Source: Linanthus parryae
Lineage: Eukaryota; Streptophyta; Magnoliopsida; Ericales; Polemoniaceae
NCBI GenBank assembly: GCA_023055425.1
Contig: JALGPY010000003.1
Coordinates: 71,895,491-71,959,490, forward strand
DNA: 64,000 nucleotides
Direction of reading: 5' to 3'
Numbering within the stretch: position 1 is the first letter of the stretch; every line of letters begins with the position of its first letter. The position numbers and the translations under genes are program-made. Shown in pieces: positions 21,356 through 32,750 of the stretch. The notes beneath the pieces are model-generated. The model ran no database searches and was not told the origin of the DNA. It saw only the letters and a program-made list of their open reading frames with translations.

Positions 21356-23220
21356 TCACCTCTTCTTTTGAGTAACTGGCACCCTTCCTTCATCATTGCG
21401 TTTGTTTGCCTTCGTCTTTATGCAACGATTGACCCTATTTTGAGAAGAGGTTCTTTGCGCATGACTTTGCTGCTTTCCTTCCTTCTTGGCGTCGATAGGT
21501 GATTCCCCCAGCATCATTTTGCAAGATCTCTTTGCTACTCGCCATTCGAATGGTTCAACCGAGATGGAGGTGACATTTATTGTAGCAGATCCAATTTCTT
21601 CTTCCAACAAGACCTTCCCTTCCTTGACAAGTTGCATGATCTTATCCTTGAGTACAATTCGTGGTAGGATGACCAAGGAGGCGATGGTACTTGCAATTTG
21701 TAGGATCTTTGAATTTGTTGGCTTCCTCAGGTCGCTTTGACTCCAAAAGTTCAACGATCTTTTGTTCCACCAGTTGTTCGAGCATTGAAGGAACTTCATC
21801 ATCGGCAAATGGATACACCTTTGATTGCAATTCTTTGAGTGTAGGTCGTGATGGTGTCTTTTATGCATTAGAATTGACCATATAATTATTCTTTGCCTTA
21901 TCTGATAGCTTTATTGGTGTGGTGGTGACAACCATGGACTCTTGATTGACTTCCTGAAGCGTGAACTTTCCGCCTTTATGATAATCTTGTTTGCTTCCTC
22001 CTTTCCAAGCTTCAAAAGGTGGTGGTTCATGGCTTCCACTTGAAGCAATACTAAGTTCCATGTCATGAGCGCGAGTGGAAAGTTCCTCGAAGGAAGTTGG
22101 CCTTATTCCTTGAAGTATGTATCGGAGACCCCAATTCATTCCTTGGATACACATCTCAATAGCCGAGCCTTCCGAGAGTTTATCCTTGCAGTTAAGGCTG
22201 AGGTTCCTTCAACGATTTATGAAGTCATTTGCTTTCTCGCCTCTATTTTGGTGAGTGTTAGTTAACTCGACCATGCTGACGGTTCACCTTGTGCTATAGA
22301 AACGGTTGAGAAAATCCTGCTCCATCTGCCCACAGCTATCAATGGACCTCGGATCAAGCTGACCATACTACTCAAAGGCGTCATCTTTAAGATTCCTCAC
22401 AAATTGCTTCACGAGAAGGTCTCCATCGGTTCCAGCGTTTTTACATGTCTCAACGAAGTGAGCAACATGCTTCCTAGGGTTTCCTTTGCCTGAGAAATGC
22501 TTGAACTTAGGTGGATTGTAACCATCCGGCATGCTTAACTTCTCGATTATCTCCGTGTAAGGCTTTGTGTAGTACTTAGAGGAAGTCAACGGTACTCCAT
22601 GCCTCCCATTCATGGTGTTCATGATGATCTCTTGTAGTTGATCGAGTGGAATGGTGCCATTGGCTGACAATTGCACACTTGGTCGGGCTTCTTGTCAACT
22701 ATTCGTCGTTCTAGCTTCTGGTGCGACCTTGGGAGCATGTTCAAACACTTGAATTTCTTCTTCGTGGGTGTCGAGTTTTGCAATCAGCTTTGCGAGTTGG
22801 ACGTCACGAACTTCCACAATTTTCTTTAAGTCTTCAAGTCCCTTGGTGAGGCTCGCTACTTGCTCTTCGAGAGGAACCGCACTGGTAGTCATGACATGCA
22901 TGCTGGTATCATCATCATGATCGCATATTAGATTATGCTGATTACCCTTAGAGTTGCTTTTGCAACCTTCCTCCCAAGACTTGTTGCCAGCTGAAGACTC
23001 CTGAGGGGTTGGCGCTTGTGACTGTGAATTTTCCGAGGCAGCGCCATCTTCTTTGCCTCCAGCAATTGACATGGCCTTAGACATACCACGAGTTACAGGA
23101 CGACAGAGTTGGATTCCGGAGTTTGCTTCTGAAGTTGAAGACTTGGAATCTCCAGCTTTGAGTGATGGAAGTTCGTTATCCTTCGTCGAAGACATCACGG
23201 ACACTTGTACTTGAGGAGAA
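21356..23220 (-). pseudogene. Broken gag of a minus-strand Gypsy element
   Basis: Four successive minus-strand frames (23270-22695, 22676-22368, 22154-21861, 21868-21356) read as one gag broken by stops and frameshifts. The first has a PVTRGM motif and a heptad-like stretch near LTKGLEDLKKIVEVRD. The second contains MPDGYNPPKFKHFSGKGNP and HVAHFVETC, typical of the Gypsy capsid start. The third contains AIEMCIQGMNWGLRYILQG. The fourth has CKYHRLLGHPTTNC, a gag-end zinc-knuckle-like motif. The likely start codon (MSSTKDNELPS) lies just downstream of the PBS-like site at 23239-23256. No protease or reverse transcriptase follows, so the copy is either truncated or a gag-only element. Lineage resembles Tat-type Gypsy; not certain. 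Confidence 0.75.
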
Positions 23221-23238
23221 GAGATGAGGGGCAGAAAA

Positions 23239-23256
23239 GTCCCACTGGGCGTGCCA
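23239..23256 (-). other. PBS-like site of the minus-strand Gypsy element
   Basis: On the minus strand TGGCACGCCCAGTGGGAC follows the LTR end by 5 bp. This is the typical position and form of a Gypsy primer-binding site. I did not assign the tRNA. Confidence 0.65.
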
Positions 23257-23261
23257 AAATT

Positions 23262-24209
23262 TGTACACACAAATTTATGCTAATGGAAACAAAAGAGAGA
23301 AATTCGGTGTCAAATATATTTTATTGATTATTTGATGAAGTGGATTACAATCTCTGATAATAAATTTCTAAACTGAAATTAAATCCCCTGATTCTTCTCC
23401 TGAAACGTCGAATGAGGGCTTCACAGCTTGATCTCGGATCGAACGGATGAGCGGCCTTCGACTTTGAGGAAGAACGCGATGAAGGTCTCGAAGAAAACAA
23501 ACGCCGAATGAGGGCTTTAGAGGCTTGATCTCATCGGACCAATGAATATGTTCGATGTTGATGAAGAACCGGATGAACGCCTTGAAGAACACGAAGAACG
23601 GCTTGAAGATCTTCGAGTGTCTTGAAGAACGCGAATGAAGATCTTCAACGGATTAAAGAACTCGATGATGATCTTTGAAGAAATTGATGAAGAACTTCGA
23701 AGAACTTGATGATGATGATGATCTTGATGATGGATGAACTCGTCGGGGCTTTAAAAGCTTAATCTTCAGAGCTCTCTCCTTCTTGCAAGATGTAATTGTG
23801 TGTCCCATATGCCTAGGGATGATCCCTTTATATAGGCATGGGACGGCTTGTTGGCCAAGGTAGAAAATATATAATAGTTATTTATTTATTTATTTTCTGC
23901 ATCAATTTGACAAGTGGCGCAATGTGATTGGCCGAACTTGCTAGTATTGATAGCTGCATCATTTTGACAAGTGGCACCATGTGATTGGCCTTACTTGCTG
24001 ACTCGTAGCCATGTCATGTAGTGATATGGCGTCGCCATAAGCAGTCCTTTCTTGTAAATAAGATTTTGTCTCATTTACGATTTAGTCCACTATTAATTAT
24101 TGCTTAAGGGTATGAATTTAGCAACGAATGCTATTTTATCCCACTATTTAATTTGGTCATAATAGACAAGTGACACTATTTAATTGGTCGCAAAATTTGT
24201 GTGTCTACA
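23262..24209 (-). repeat. 5' LTR of the minus-strand Gypsy element (948 bp)
   Basis: On the minus strand it runs from TGTAGACACACAAATTTTGC to GTGTGTACA. A TATA box (CCTATATAAAGG, minus strand) lies at about 23825-23836. U3 contains a duplicated CAAGTGGC...ATGTGATTGGCC module (23911 and 23968). The mate LTR is not in the window; it would lie left of base 1. Confidence 0.75.
23825..23836 (-). promoter_or_regulatory. TATA box of the minus-strand LTR
   Basis: CCTATATAAAGG on the minus strand, with a conventional U3 module upstream. Confidence 0.6.
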
Positions 24210-25180
24210 GACCTAATGCTAAGAGGCTAGACAAAGAGTTTGGAGGAAATTTTCTCTACAATGTGAATGTTTATGGAGCCTATGAACTGATGAAAAGGAT
24301 GGAGAAGTAAGGCACAACTTTCACTGACGATTGTAGGCCGCGAGAAGTAGTGAAAAATGACAGATTAGATGTGGTAGACAAAATGGTCAAGAAATTCACT
24401 CAAATGGCCAAGGTTGCCAATAACAAGAAAACATGATCGATCATTGGATGAAGTTGAATTTGAAGAGGAGCACCAGGTTGAGGATGTGAATTATATGGGG
24501 GAACAATGGAAGAAGTAGTGGAACAACAGTTATTAGAATTCCACACAGAATCACCCAGTGTTCAAGTATGGTAAATAGCAAGGGAAAGCTACAACGGGTT
24601 TCAACCCAAGCCGCCAGTGCCCAACAATTATCATCCTAGAGAAGCTACGTCACCATCATCATGTCAAGCATAGAAGTAGCATACGACCCCAAATTTAGAC
24701 ATGGCTGACCTCAAAGCGATGACGATGCAACTAGGTAGTAATGCTAACACTATCTCTACTCAGACGAGTCAGTAAAAACTACTATGGGCGCATTTGATGA
24801 CGACATCACTTGAGACCTTAGAAGTGCAAGTTGGAAAAATAGTTGCTAAAGAAGCATAACGGTATTTAGTTTCATTACCATCATCCACAATTCAACAGTG
24901 GGCGAATGTGAATGCCATTACCACAAGATGTGGCGTTTCATTACAAGATTCGCCATACCCGATTCATACACGGGCTGAGACCTCCAATCGCGTGGAGCAT
25001 GATATCAATTATGGTGGGAAAACACCGTCGTCTGCCACAAACAAAAGGGCCTTGGCCGGAAGGATGTGGTGCATACTCAGGATGAGGAGAAGTTGAAGAA
25101 GGTAACCCCTACTTCTAAGCTTCCTTACCCTATCAAATCGTGCAAGATACAAGACGACAATGCGGCATATCATAGATTCT
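24210..25180 (+). pseudogene. Decayed Athila-type gag fragment
   Basis: Conceptual translation with many stops aligns with parts of the intact gag at 3435-5250. EFGGNFLYNVNVYGAYELMK (24240s) matches the intact [18 protein letters not shown] region. NAITTRCGVSLQDSPYP (24911 onward) matches [39 protein letters not shown] stretch (about 25118-25180) matches the segment just before the protease. It is abruptly cut at 24210 by the minus-strand LTR and fades near 25180, so it is an old, truncated relative. Confidence 0.75.
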
Positions 25181-25225
25181 TACGCGCACTTTATCCTTTA
25201 CATTGTACCCCTAGAACAAACCATA

Positions 25226-27660
25226 ATTATCACCTTAGTATAAGAAAATTCTAATCGGTTCAACATCTGGAGCATAAAGCATATAAATTGGAGTTGTAAC
25301 AATTATGGAAGGAAATTAATCAGTTTCAATCATGGATATAAAATGTATAATGCAAACGTTGGACGATATGCACATGTTGTATCGGATTTAATCATAGATA
25401 CTTCATGATAGAACTCAATCGTTACTTGTTCCAAGGAAATTGATGATAAATATATCTACTTTTCTTTTCAGTTTCAAACTGAAGGGAAATAAGAATTTTT
25501 GCTTCTGGTGAAGGACGAGGTAAGCGCATCAACTCCTTCCAGATTCCTCGACCAATCTCCCTATATTTTTCAAGAGTGAGCTTGAAAACCATCTTCTTCA
25601 TGGAAGGAGAACCAGATAAAATAGAAATTATCATCTTCAACTCATGTGTTAAGCATTTGTTATGTTCAAACTTCGCCACTAGAAGACCCCTTAGCCTTAT
25701 CTGTTTACGCCTAAGTCTGAGGTTGATTTCTCCCAATTACGAAGATATGTCATTTTTATTAGGAAATCCAGAGATGATATTTTTAAATAAATAATTTTTA
25801 TTCAAGGAATTAATAATTCAGACATGCCACCAAGAATTTAAGTTCTTCCATATTCGGTGAATGGTGAATGAGATCAAGTGCATATGCAACCAAGGTAGGA
25901 TTTCCAATGTCAAAAGAACGAGTTTGATTTTCTTGAAATAGGTTAAGGTCATAGGAAGCTTCACAGAAATAACCCCTTTGGCAGCTACAAACTGTGTCAT
26001 GCAATATTTTATTCGGACTAAACCAAAGAAAACAATATCATGTAAAAATAAGACTATGCCAAGAAAATGTAAGAAAGCACTGTTGAACATTAGCAAAATT
26101 AGTAAGTAACATGATACCTTCAACATATACCTCCCCAAAAAAATGGTTTCGACTTGAGGAATCTTAGTACTTTGATCGTGTAAAATGTTAATTTCCTTGG
26201 TTGAACCTGGAGAGTACATCTGAAAGCATATTGAGGTTTTTGGCCTCAATGTATATAGATCTGATGGAGGACATTATAAGAAAGCTCTTAAGACTTGGAG
26301 ATATCAATATGAGACGATCACATTTGCAAGTGTCTAGAGTGAAACTCTCATGTTACGGGCATGATGAGATCAAATAGCCAGAGGATCCGGGCACCAAAGA
26401 AACTGCAAGCAATTCAAAGCTGGTCAACTCGGGGAAGTCACTGAACTAAGTCGAAGGGTTGATAGAGCATTAATATAACCTAAGAGTGGTTAACTCTTCG
26501 AAAAATAAGAAATGGCTAGGCAACTTATAGAAAGATGGCATTGATTAATGGAAATTCAGAAAACTTAATTCTTTAACACCTTTAGCTGACAAGATTAGTA
26601 ATCACTTGTCAAAGGATTCTGTCCCTTCTTCGTAAAGGTGCAGAATGTTGAGATTTAGGCGATTTATTGGACCTATGAGACTACATAGAACATTGGTGAC
26701 ATCATCAAGGAAATGAGAGTAGTTAGTTGATTTGCCTATACCAGCATCGATTGTTACATCGGAGATGGTGGTCCAAGTGTTCCTCCAACATTTGGCAAGA
26801 ATACTAGTCCTTAACGCATCTTATATTGGCATTTTCTCCAGAATGTTCCCTCTAACCTCCATTGGTAAATTGTTGATGTAATTCTTAGTTTAGTTACAAT
26901 GGGCAGTTTATGTTGCCAATTCTGGTTGGTTTTCATAGACAAAGCTAAGTATGCTAATTTTTAACTGAAATGGGAATATTAATAAGAATCAGTCACATAC
27001 TCTAATATTATGGGTTTTAGGGTTACTCCCAAGTTGTTTGAGGTACGGGGGATGTCCAATTTTCTACTAGGCGCGAACACTTATAGTCGCCCTTACTACC
27101 CTATTGTTAAATATACAATACCATACAAGGAGAACTAAAAAAGAGCATCAGAAATGTACCAAAAAAGAAAAATGGGAAAGATTTAGACAAACTCAAAGAG
27201 ATCTACATCCCTCACTTGGTGAATTTTGTTGATCTCATCCATTGTTTAGTTTCTGGTTTCTTGTTTGTTTCCCCAGATCAAACAAGATCAGTCACTTCTC
27301 TGCTAGACTGGGAAAATCAATCATTATACTGAATGATCGTAATTTGAGTTTCAAGGGTTTCATCTGACTGCAAAGATGCTCAAGACCCAGTAAGGAATCC
27401 TAGCCGTTGGTATGTGATCGATCTGTTCCAACGAAACCCTTGATGACGAATCAGAGAGATTGGGGAAGCAGAAAACAAACTGTTCACTCAAATATTGAAA
27501 TTGGGATCAGTCAAAATAGCAAGAAGAAGAGAATCGGAGAGCTATCACAGACATAGAGGTGTAGAGAGGGAGGGTTCCATTCGAAATGTGTTATTTTTTA
27601 CAATTTGCGGGTGATCACAGGTCACTAGTAAATATTGGGGGAAATTCTAGTAAAAACCCT
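25226..27660 (-). repeat. Inverted duplication, left arm
   Basis: Reverse-complement homologue of about 29105-31630. It covers the leader, all three exons and the 3' flank of an F-box gene. Identity is high but with many substitutions and small indels. The arms are separated by about 1.4 kb. Confidence 0.8.
25422..26886 (-). pseudogene. F-box/FBD/LRR pseudogene (inverted paralogue)
   Basis: Minus-strand homologue of the gene at 29973-31471. The position matching the start codon no longer reads ATG. The codon after the MPI of the F-box is TAA (minus strand), and further stops occur in the LRR region. Remaining readable blocks are the exon 1 end (STKEINILHDQSTKIPQVET), exon 2 (about 25840-26000) and exon 3. 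Exon 3 keeps an undamaged FBD-domain end, ELMRLPRPSPEAKILISLQF, useful for seeing the lesion in the other copy. Non-functional. Confidence 0.85.
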
Positions 27661-28300
27661 AGTTTTTTAGAATGGATCAAACTGGAAATAATTACTCATA
27701 AGTTAAGCTAAAGAGCAATTAAGGATTTCGGACTTAAGGGTAATCTAATCATAATTGTTAGGATTAAGGAGCAAGTCGAACTCGCATCCTATAAATACCC
27801 TAGCACCATCGCAAGTTTTCTCATGCTTTCACCACTATTCGTATCATATACAAAATTGCTAGGGTTTGACAAGAGTCGCCCAAGTCCAGCCAATTTTTTC
27901 AGACAAAATTGTTTCTCTTCCTCCAAAATACTAGCACCATCGAAGAGGAAGTCCAGTACAAATTCGTTCGTGTGGATATCGTAGAGGCGCTTCACTTTTC
28001 AGTGTTCGTGATCGTCAGCAGTTAGTGCGACTGAGATAAACCTCTAAATATCATATTGTGCCCCTTCACATGGATCCTTTGTGGGTTTTGGGCAATTTTT
28101 TTTTTCCGCTGGTTTAATTGCCCAATACCCAACACAGCGCCCTCCGTGGACGGTGTATTGGACGACTCTGCATGGTGAGCAAAGCTCCTAAGGATCTGTG
28201 GTGATCCCTTGGCGTATATGTCCACCATCTTAGCCTATCAAGCCTTATTTTGAGACTTAGACACATCATATTCATCGGGAAGGCAAGATTGTTGCAGATT
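26887..28300. other. Leader of the F-box pseudogene and spacer of the inverted duplication
   Basis: 27000-27660 matches the 5' leader of the + copy. 27661-28300 is spacer with a TATAAATACCCTA motif (about 27791) and an AGGGTTT box, resembling a plant promoter, but no convincing gene follows. Two minus-strand ORFs of 68 codons have no recognisable domain. Confidence 0.45.
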
Positions 28301-28798
28301 CTTACGACTTGGGTTCAACAAATTTTAGCCTGTCATGGGCTAGAAATATGAGCCGGACCAACATATAGGTTGGGCTTGGGTTATGTAACTTTGGCCCAGC
28401 CCAACCCGAACCCACCATAACGACTGTTAGTTATATGTAATAATGCTTAAATATACATATGTACTTATATATGTAAGAGTACTCTATATATTACACGTTT
28501 AGTGCGCTATTTTTAATATATAACACATAAAATATTGTTGAAAATTTACTCGTAAAACGATATTAATTGTATTGTAATTATTTTGTTAAGATTACTAATT
28601 TTAGTTTTTAATTAAATTAAATTAATATTTTGGCCTGTGAGTTGGGTGAGGTTTAGATTTTTTCAGAATGTTACGGGCCTGGGCTTGAGTCTTGGTCTGA
28701 CCGACATGGTGGGTTGGCCTTTAGCTTACCCTGTTAGACACTCGGCCCGGTTCGGCCTCACCCGACCCAACCCAGCCAGCCAGGCCTGTAACGGCTGT
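28301..28798. other. AT-rich spacer with GGCCCA/ACCCGACCC-rich ends
   Basis: Two blocks of GGCCCAGCCCAACCCGAACC-like sequence (about 28380-28420 and 28735-28790) flank AT-rich DNA. Such blocks are common near plant hAT-type ends, but I cannot define terminal repeats or a target duplication. Confidence 0.3.
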
Positions 28799-28837
28799 AA
28801 GTATGATATGTTAAGTGAACAAAAACATATCATACTT
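28799..28837. repeat. Perfect hairpin, 14-bp arms
   Basis: AAGTATGATATGTT (28799-28812) and AACATATCATACTT (28824-28837) are exact reverse complements with an 11-nt loop. Confidence 0.85.
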
Positions 28838-29104
28838 GTTCGTCATCAATTACTCGACTCTAAGTTTAAGCATCTACCGTGCAAATGTTATTGGAGAGAG
28901 GAATAATTGACTGACTTGGAAAATAAAAGGTTAGAGAATGAAAGAATGGAAAATTCACGCTTCACTGACATGGAATCATCAATTGTCATCTTGATTAATG
29001 GATGGCTTAGTTTGTAAAGGGGTATGTTGTAGCAGGTCCGGTAAAGACTAGGGTAGCGAAAGTAATTTCCAAGAAAGTAGGTGTCTGTTTGGTGATTCAT
29101 TCTA

Positions 29105-29200
29105 AATAACAAGGGCTATTACTAGAATTTAGCCCAATATCTAATAGCGACCTGTGATCACCCGCGAATTGCAAACATAACACCTTTCGAATCGAATTGA

Positions 29201-29234
<34 letters not shown>

Positions 29235-31630
29235 ATAGTACTTCTCCGGTCCTCTTCCTCTCTCCGTTCGGACCAATTCTCTATCTAGTAGTCTCCGGTG
29301 AATGTTTGTTGTCTCCATCCTCAACTCTAATTCGTGATCAAGGGTTCGTTCGAACAGATCGATCACAGACACAGACCAACGGCTAGGTTTCGTTACTGGG
29401 TTTTGAGCATCTTTGCGATCGGACGAAACCCTTGAAATCCAAACTACGAAGATTCAGTATATTGATTGATTTACTCAGTCTAGCAGAGAATTGACCGAGT
29501 TTGTTTGATCTGAGGAATCACAAAGAAAGCAGATACTAAACAAGGGATGAGATCATCAAAATTCACCAAGTGAGGGATGTACTTCTCTCTGATTTTGTCT
29601 AATTCTGCCCCGTTTTTCTTCTTTGGTACATTTCTGAGTGTTCTTTTCTAATTCTCCTTGTATGTATGGTATTGGATCAGTAATAATAGGGGAGTAAGGG
29701 CGACTAAAAGAGTTCGCGCCTGTTAGAAAATGTCAATTGTGAGTCATATATAGTGCCTCCTCCCCTCATCAGCCTAGCCCCGCCAATGTGTAACTGGACA
29801 TTGGAAATAGCCCTAAAACCCATAATACATATACAATATTTCCATACTTCCTTTGGTAATTCTTTTATTAGGATATGTTATTTTTCCGATTTCTGTTCAA
29901 ATTAGCATATTTTGATTTGTCTGTGAAAACTAACAAGAACTAACAACATAGTCCGCCCATTGTACCTAAAAAATGAATTGGATCAGCAATTTACCAGAGG
30001 AGGTTAGAGGGCACATTCTGGAGAAAATGCCTATAGAATATGCGGTAAGAACTAGTGTTCTTGCCAGAAGTTGGAGGAACACTTGGACCACCGTATCCAA
30101 TGTAACAATCAATGGTGGTCTAGACAAATCACCAAACTACTCTCATTTCCTTGATGCCGTGACCAATGTTCTCCATCGTCTAGTAGGTCCAATAAATCGA
30201 TTAAATATCAACATTCCGCACCTTTACGAAGAAGGAACACAATCCTTTGACAATTGGTTTTTAATCTTGTCGGTTAAAGGTGTTAAGGAATTGAGCTTTC
30301 TCAATTTCCATTACTCATTGCCATCTTTCTATAAGTTGCCTAGCCATTTCTTCTCTTTTGAAGAGTTAACCCATCTTAGGCTATATCGATGCTCTATCAG
30401 CCCTCCAACTTCATTTAGTGGCTTCCCCAAGTTAATCAGCCTTGAGTTGCTTACCGTTTCTTTGGTGCCCGAATCCTTTGGCCATTTTATCACCTCTTGC
30501 CCGTTACTTAAGAGTTTCACTCTAGACACTTGCAACTGTGATCATCTCATCGTCATATCTCCAAGTCTTAGGCACTTGCTTGTAAACGCTTCAATCAGAT
30601 CTATATACATTGAGGCCGAAAACCTCAAAACACTTTCAGCTGTTTATAGTACTCTCCCAGGATCCACCAAGGAAATAAACATTTTACACCATCCAACTAC
30701 TAAGTTTCCTCAGATCGAAACCATTTGTTTGGGGAGGTATATCTTGAAGGTATCATGTTAGTTATTGCTTTCTGACCTTTTCTTTTGGCATATTCTTATT
30801 TTTTTGTGATATTGTTTTGTTTAGTCGGAATAACATATCGTATCTTGAATTGTGACACAGTTTGTAGCTGCCCAAGGGGACATTTCTAAGAAGCTTCCTA
30901 TGCCCTTAACCTGGTTAAAGAAAATCAAATTTGTTTGTTTTGACATTGGAAATCCTACAGAGGTTGCGTCTGCACTTGATCTCATTCACCATTCACCGAA
31001 TTTGGAAGAACTTATGTTCTTGGGGGTAAGTCTCTGAAACTTTTTATATGCCTTGAAAGCAATGAATGTCTTTAAAACTATCATCTCTGGATTTCCTAAT
31101 GAAAATGAAATTGTCAGGCCAGAGGTCGTTCTCTTGGTAATTGGGAGCAATCAACTACAGTCATGGACAATACACAGTTAAGGCTAAGGAGTCTTCTAGT
31201 GGCGAAGTTTTCGCACAGCAAATGCTCAACACCTGAGTTGAAGATGATGCGTTTGATTTTAGCTGGTTCTCCTTCCATGAAGAAGATGGTTGTCCAGCTC
31301 ATTCCTGAAAAATATAGGGAAATTGGTGTAGGACTGTGGAAGGAGTTGATGCAGACATGCAGTTACCTCGGCCTTCACGGGAAGCGAAAATTCTTGTTTC
31401 CCTTCAGCTGGACATTGAAAAGGAAGGTAGATATCTTAATCTTCAATTTCTTTGGAACAAGGAAAGATTGAGTTCTATCATGAAATGATTAAATCCGATA
31501 CAGCATTAGCATTATTCATTTTATTTATATGATTGAATACGGTTAATTTCCTTTCATAACTGATATAACTACAATATAGCTGCTTTATACCCCAGATGTT
31601 GAACCAATTACCCTTTTGTATACTAGGGCC
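29105..31630 (+). repeat. Inverted duplication, right arm
   Basis: Homologous in reverse to 25226-27660. Includes the (CT)n-containing leader (about 29205-29230), the F-box gene and its 3' flank. Confidence 0.8.
29973..31471 (+). CDS. F-box/FBD/LRR-repeat protein, frameshifted C-terminus
   Basis: Substrate adaptor of an SCF-type ubiquitin ligase by family. Predicted exons: 29973-30749, 30861-31025 and 31118-31471, with GT...AG introns of 111 and 92 bp, all phase 0; 431 residues, the usual family length. The F-box covers residues 1-45 (ISNLPEEVRGHILEKMP, AVRTSVLARSWRNTW). Leucine-rich repeats follow (about 100-220, for example LTHLRLYRCSISPP). The FBD-type end contains YREIGVGLWKELMQ. After that the frame shifts: the inverted paralogue reads LPRPSPEAKILIS here, while this copy has an extra 8 bp around 31350 (ATGCAGACATGCAG, a short tandem duplication), replacing the last ~38 residues. 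Resembles At1g13570-type proteins. It may still be expressed or may be a young pseudogene. Confidence 0.75.
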
Positions 31631-31801
31631 TCCTACACTGTAAAGGAGGAAGCAGAAACTTTAAGAAACATAAGCAACCACGAAACGGCTGTTAAATGGC
31701 ATCCACTTGTTCCTTCTCTACTGGAGAGTGAAGAGAATAGGATGCAAGAAATCGCCTTATATGGAACGAAAGAGGCTCTAATGCCCAGTAATGGGGGTTG
31801 A
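31616..31801 (+). other. Short open fragment of unknown origin
   Basis: A 61-codon frame (ETLRNISNHETAVKWHPLVP, then TKEALMP) that looks coding in composition. I do not recognise it. It could be an exon fragment captured at the edge of the inverted duplication. Confidence 0.3.
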
Positions 31802-31845
31802 GGGCTTTTCGTTCAAATCTAATTGAAAAGTTTAAAAAAGCGATA

Positions 31846-31887
31846 ATTAATTCACATTGTTATTAAAAATGTGAATTAATAACAATG
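31846..31887. repeat. Two overlapping inverted repeats
   Basis: ATTAATTCACATT (31846-31858) pairs with AATGTGAATTAAT (31868-31880). CATTGTTATTAA (31855-31866) pairs with TTAATAACAATG (31876-31887). The two hairpins share bases and exclude each other. Confidence 0.8.
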
Positions 31888-32099
31888 AGTTCTCATAAGA
31901 TCCTACGCAAGGAAGATTAAAAGCTATTTCTGCAAGTTACAACCAAACTTCTAAAAACAATTGCAGTACATTTGAAGGAATATGGAAAGTCAATTAGATT
32001 ACTTGGTTTAACCAACTTCGGGTCACAGATCACCAGGTTGTGCCAATAAAATGGTCCAATCCACCCCCCCCCCCCATCTTTTTACCCCAATTGTGTCTA

Positions 32100-32742
32100 A
32101 GATTTTGGTCCACTCAATGAATCAATTCAGCAGAGAGAAGAATACACTCCAGTACTCGTCCTCAAGAATCTGCAGCCACACTGTCTGAGCCATGGTGCAA
32201 TCTCTCACAGCATGCAAAGAACTCTCACACACATGACCACAAAGTAGACAGGTACCATCAGTAATAATACCTCTTTTGGCTTTCAAATGTTAGTAACAAG
32301 TCTCTGATTGACAAGATTTTCGCCAAAGTCATCATTTCTCAGCAACCAAATAAAAGTCTACCACCCTTTGTCACAATTTGGTCTAGGATCCCGGAAGGAT
32401 GTCTCTTCATAAGAAGAAGCCACAGAAAAAGTGCCCTGATTGTGCGGCCAAACAACTCTATCAGGATTAGGACCATCCAGCTGTCGAGTGACAGAGTTAA
32501 GCAAAATAGCAGAAGGAAGCTTACAATTAATCTAAGCCATATTCCAACCATCTTCACTATCCCAGTATTGAGAAACAGAATGCAGCAGCCCGTCCTCACT
32601 GATAATGCCAAACGCCACATCCAGAAGTTTAAATTTCCCTAGCCGCTTGTCAATCCAGAAAAAGTAGGACTCCCCATTACTAACATTGACCCCAATGCCT
32701 GATTGCACAGCTTGCAGGATTCTGGACACATGCTTCCACACC
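32100..32742 (-). pseudogene. LINE ORF2 3' part, zf-RVT-like region
   Basis: Minus-strand frames include WKHVSRILQAVQSGIGVNVS and WIDKRLGKFKLLD (32532-32741), the typical post-RT segment of plant LINEs. Further on comes CESSLHAVRDCTMAQTVW (about 32180-32245), the zf-RVT motif with conserved Cys/His. Broken by stops. Confidence 0.7.
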
Positions 32743-32750
32743 CCGGATTG

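Noticed and set aside
27789..28228. Possible ribosomal-protein-like promoter (TATAAATACCCTA, AGGGTTT) with short minus-strand ORFs
   Set aside because: No recognisable downstream protein and the ORFs run in the other direction; kept only as spacer.
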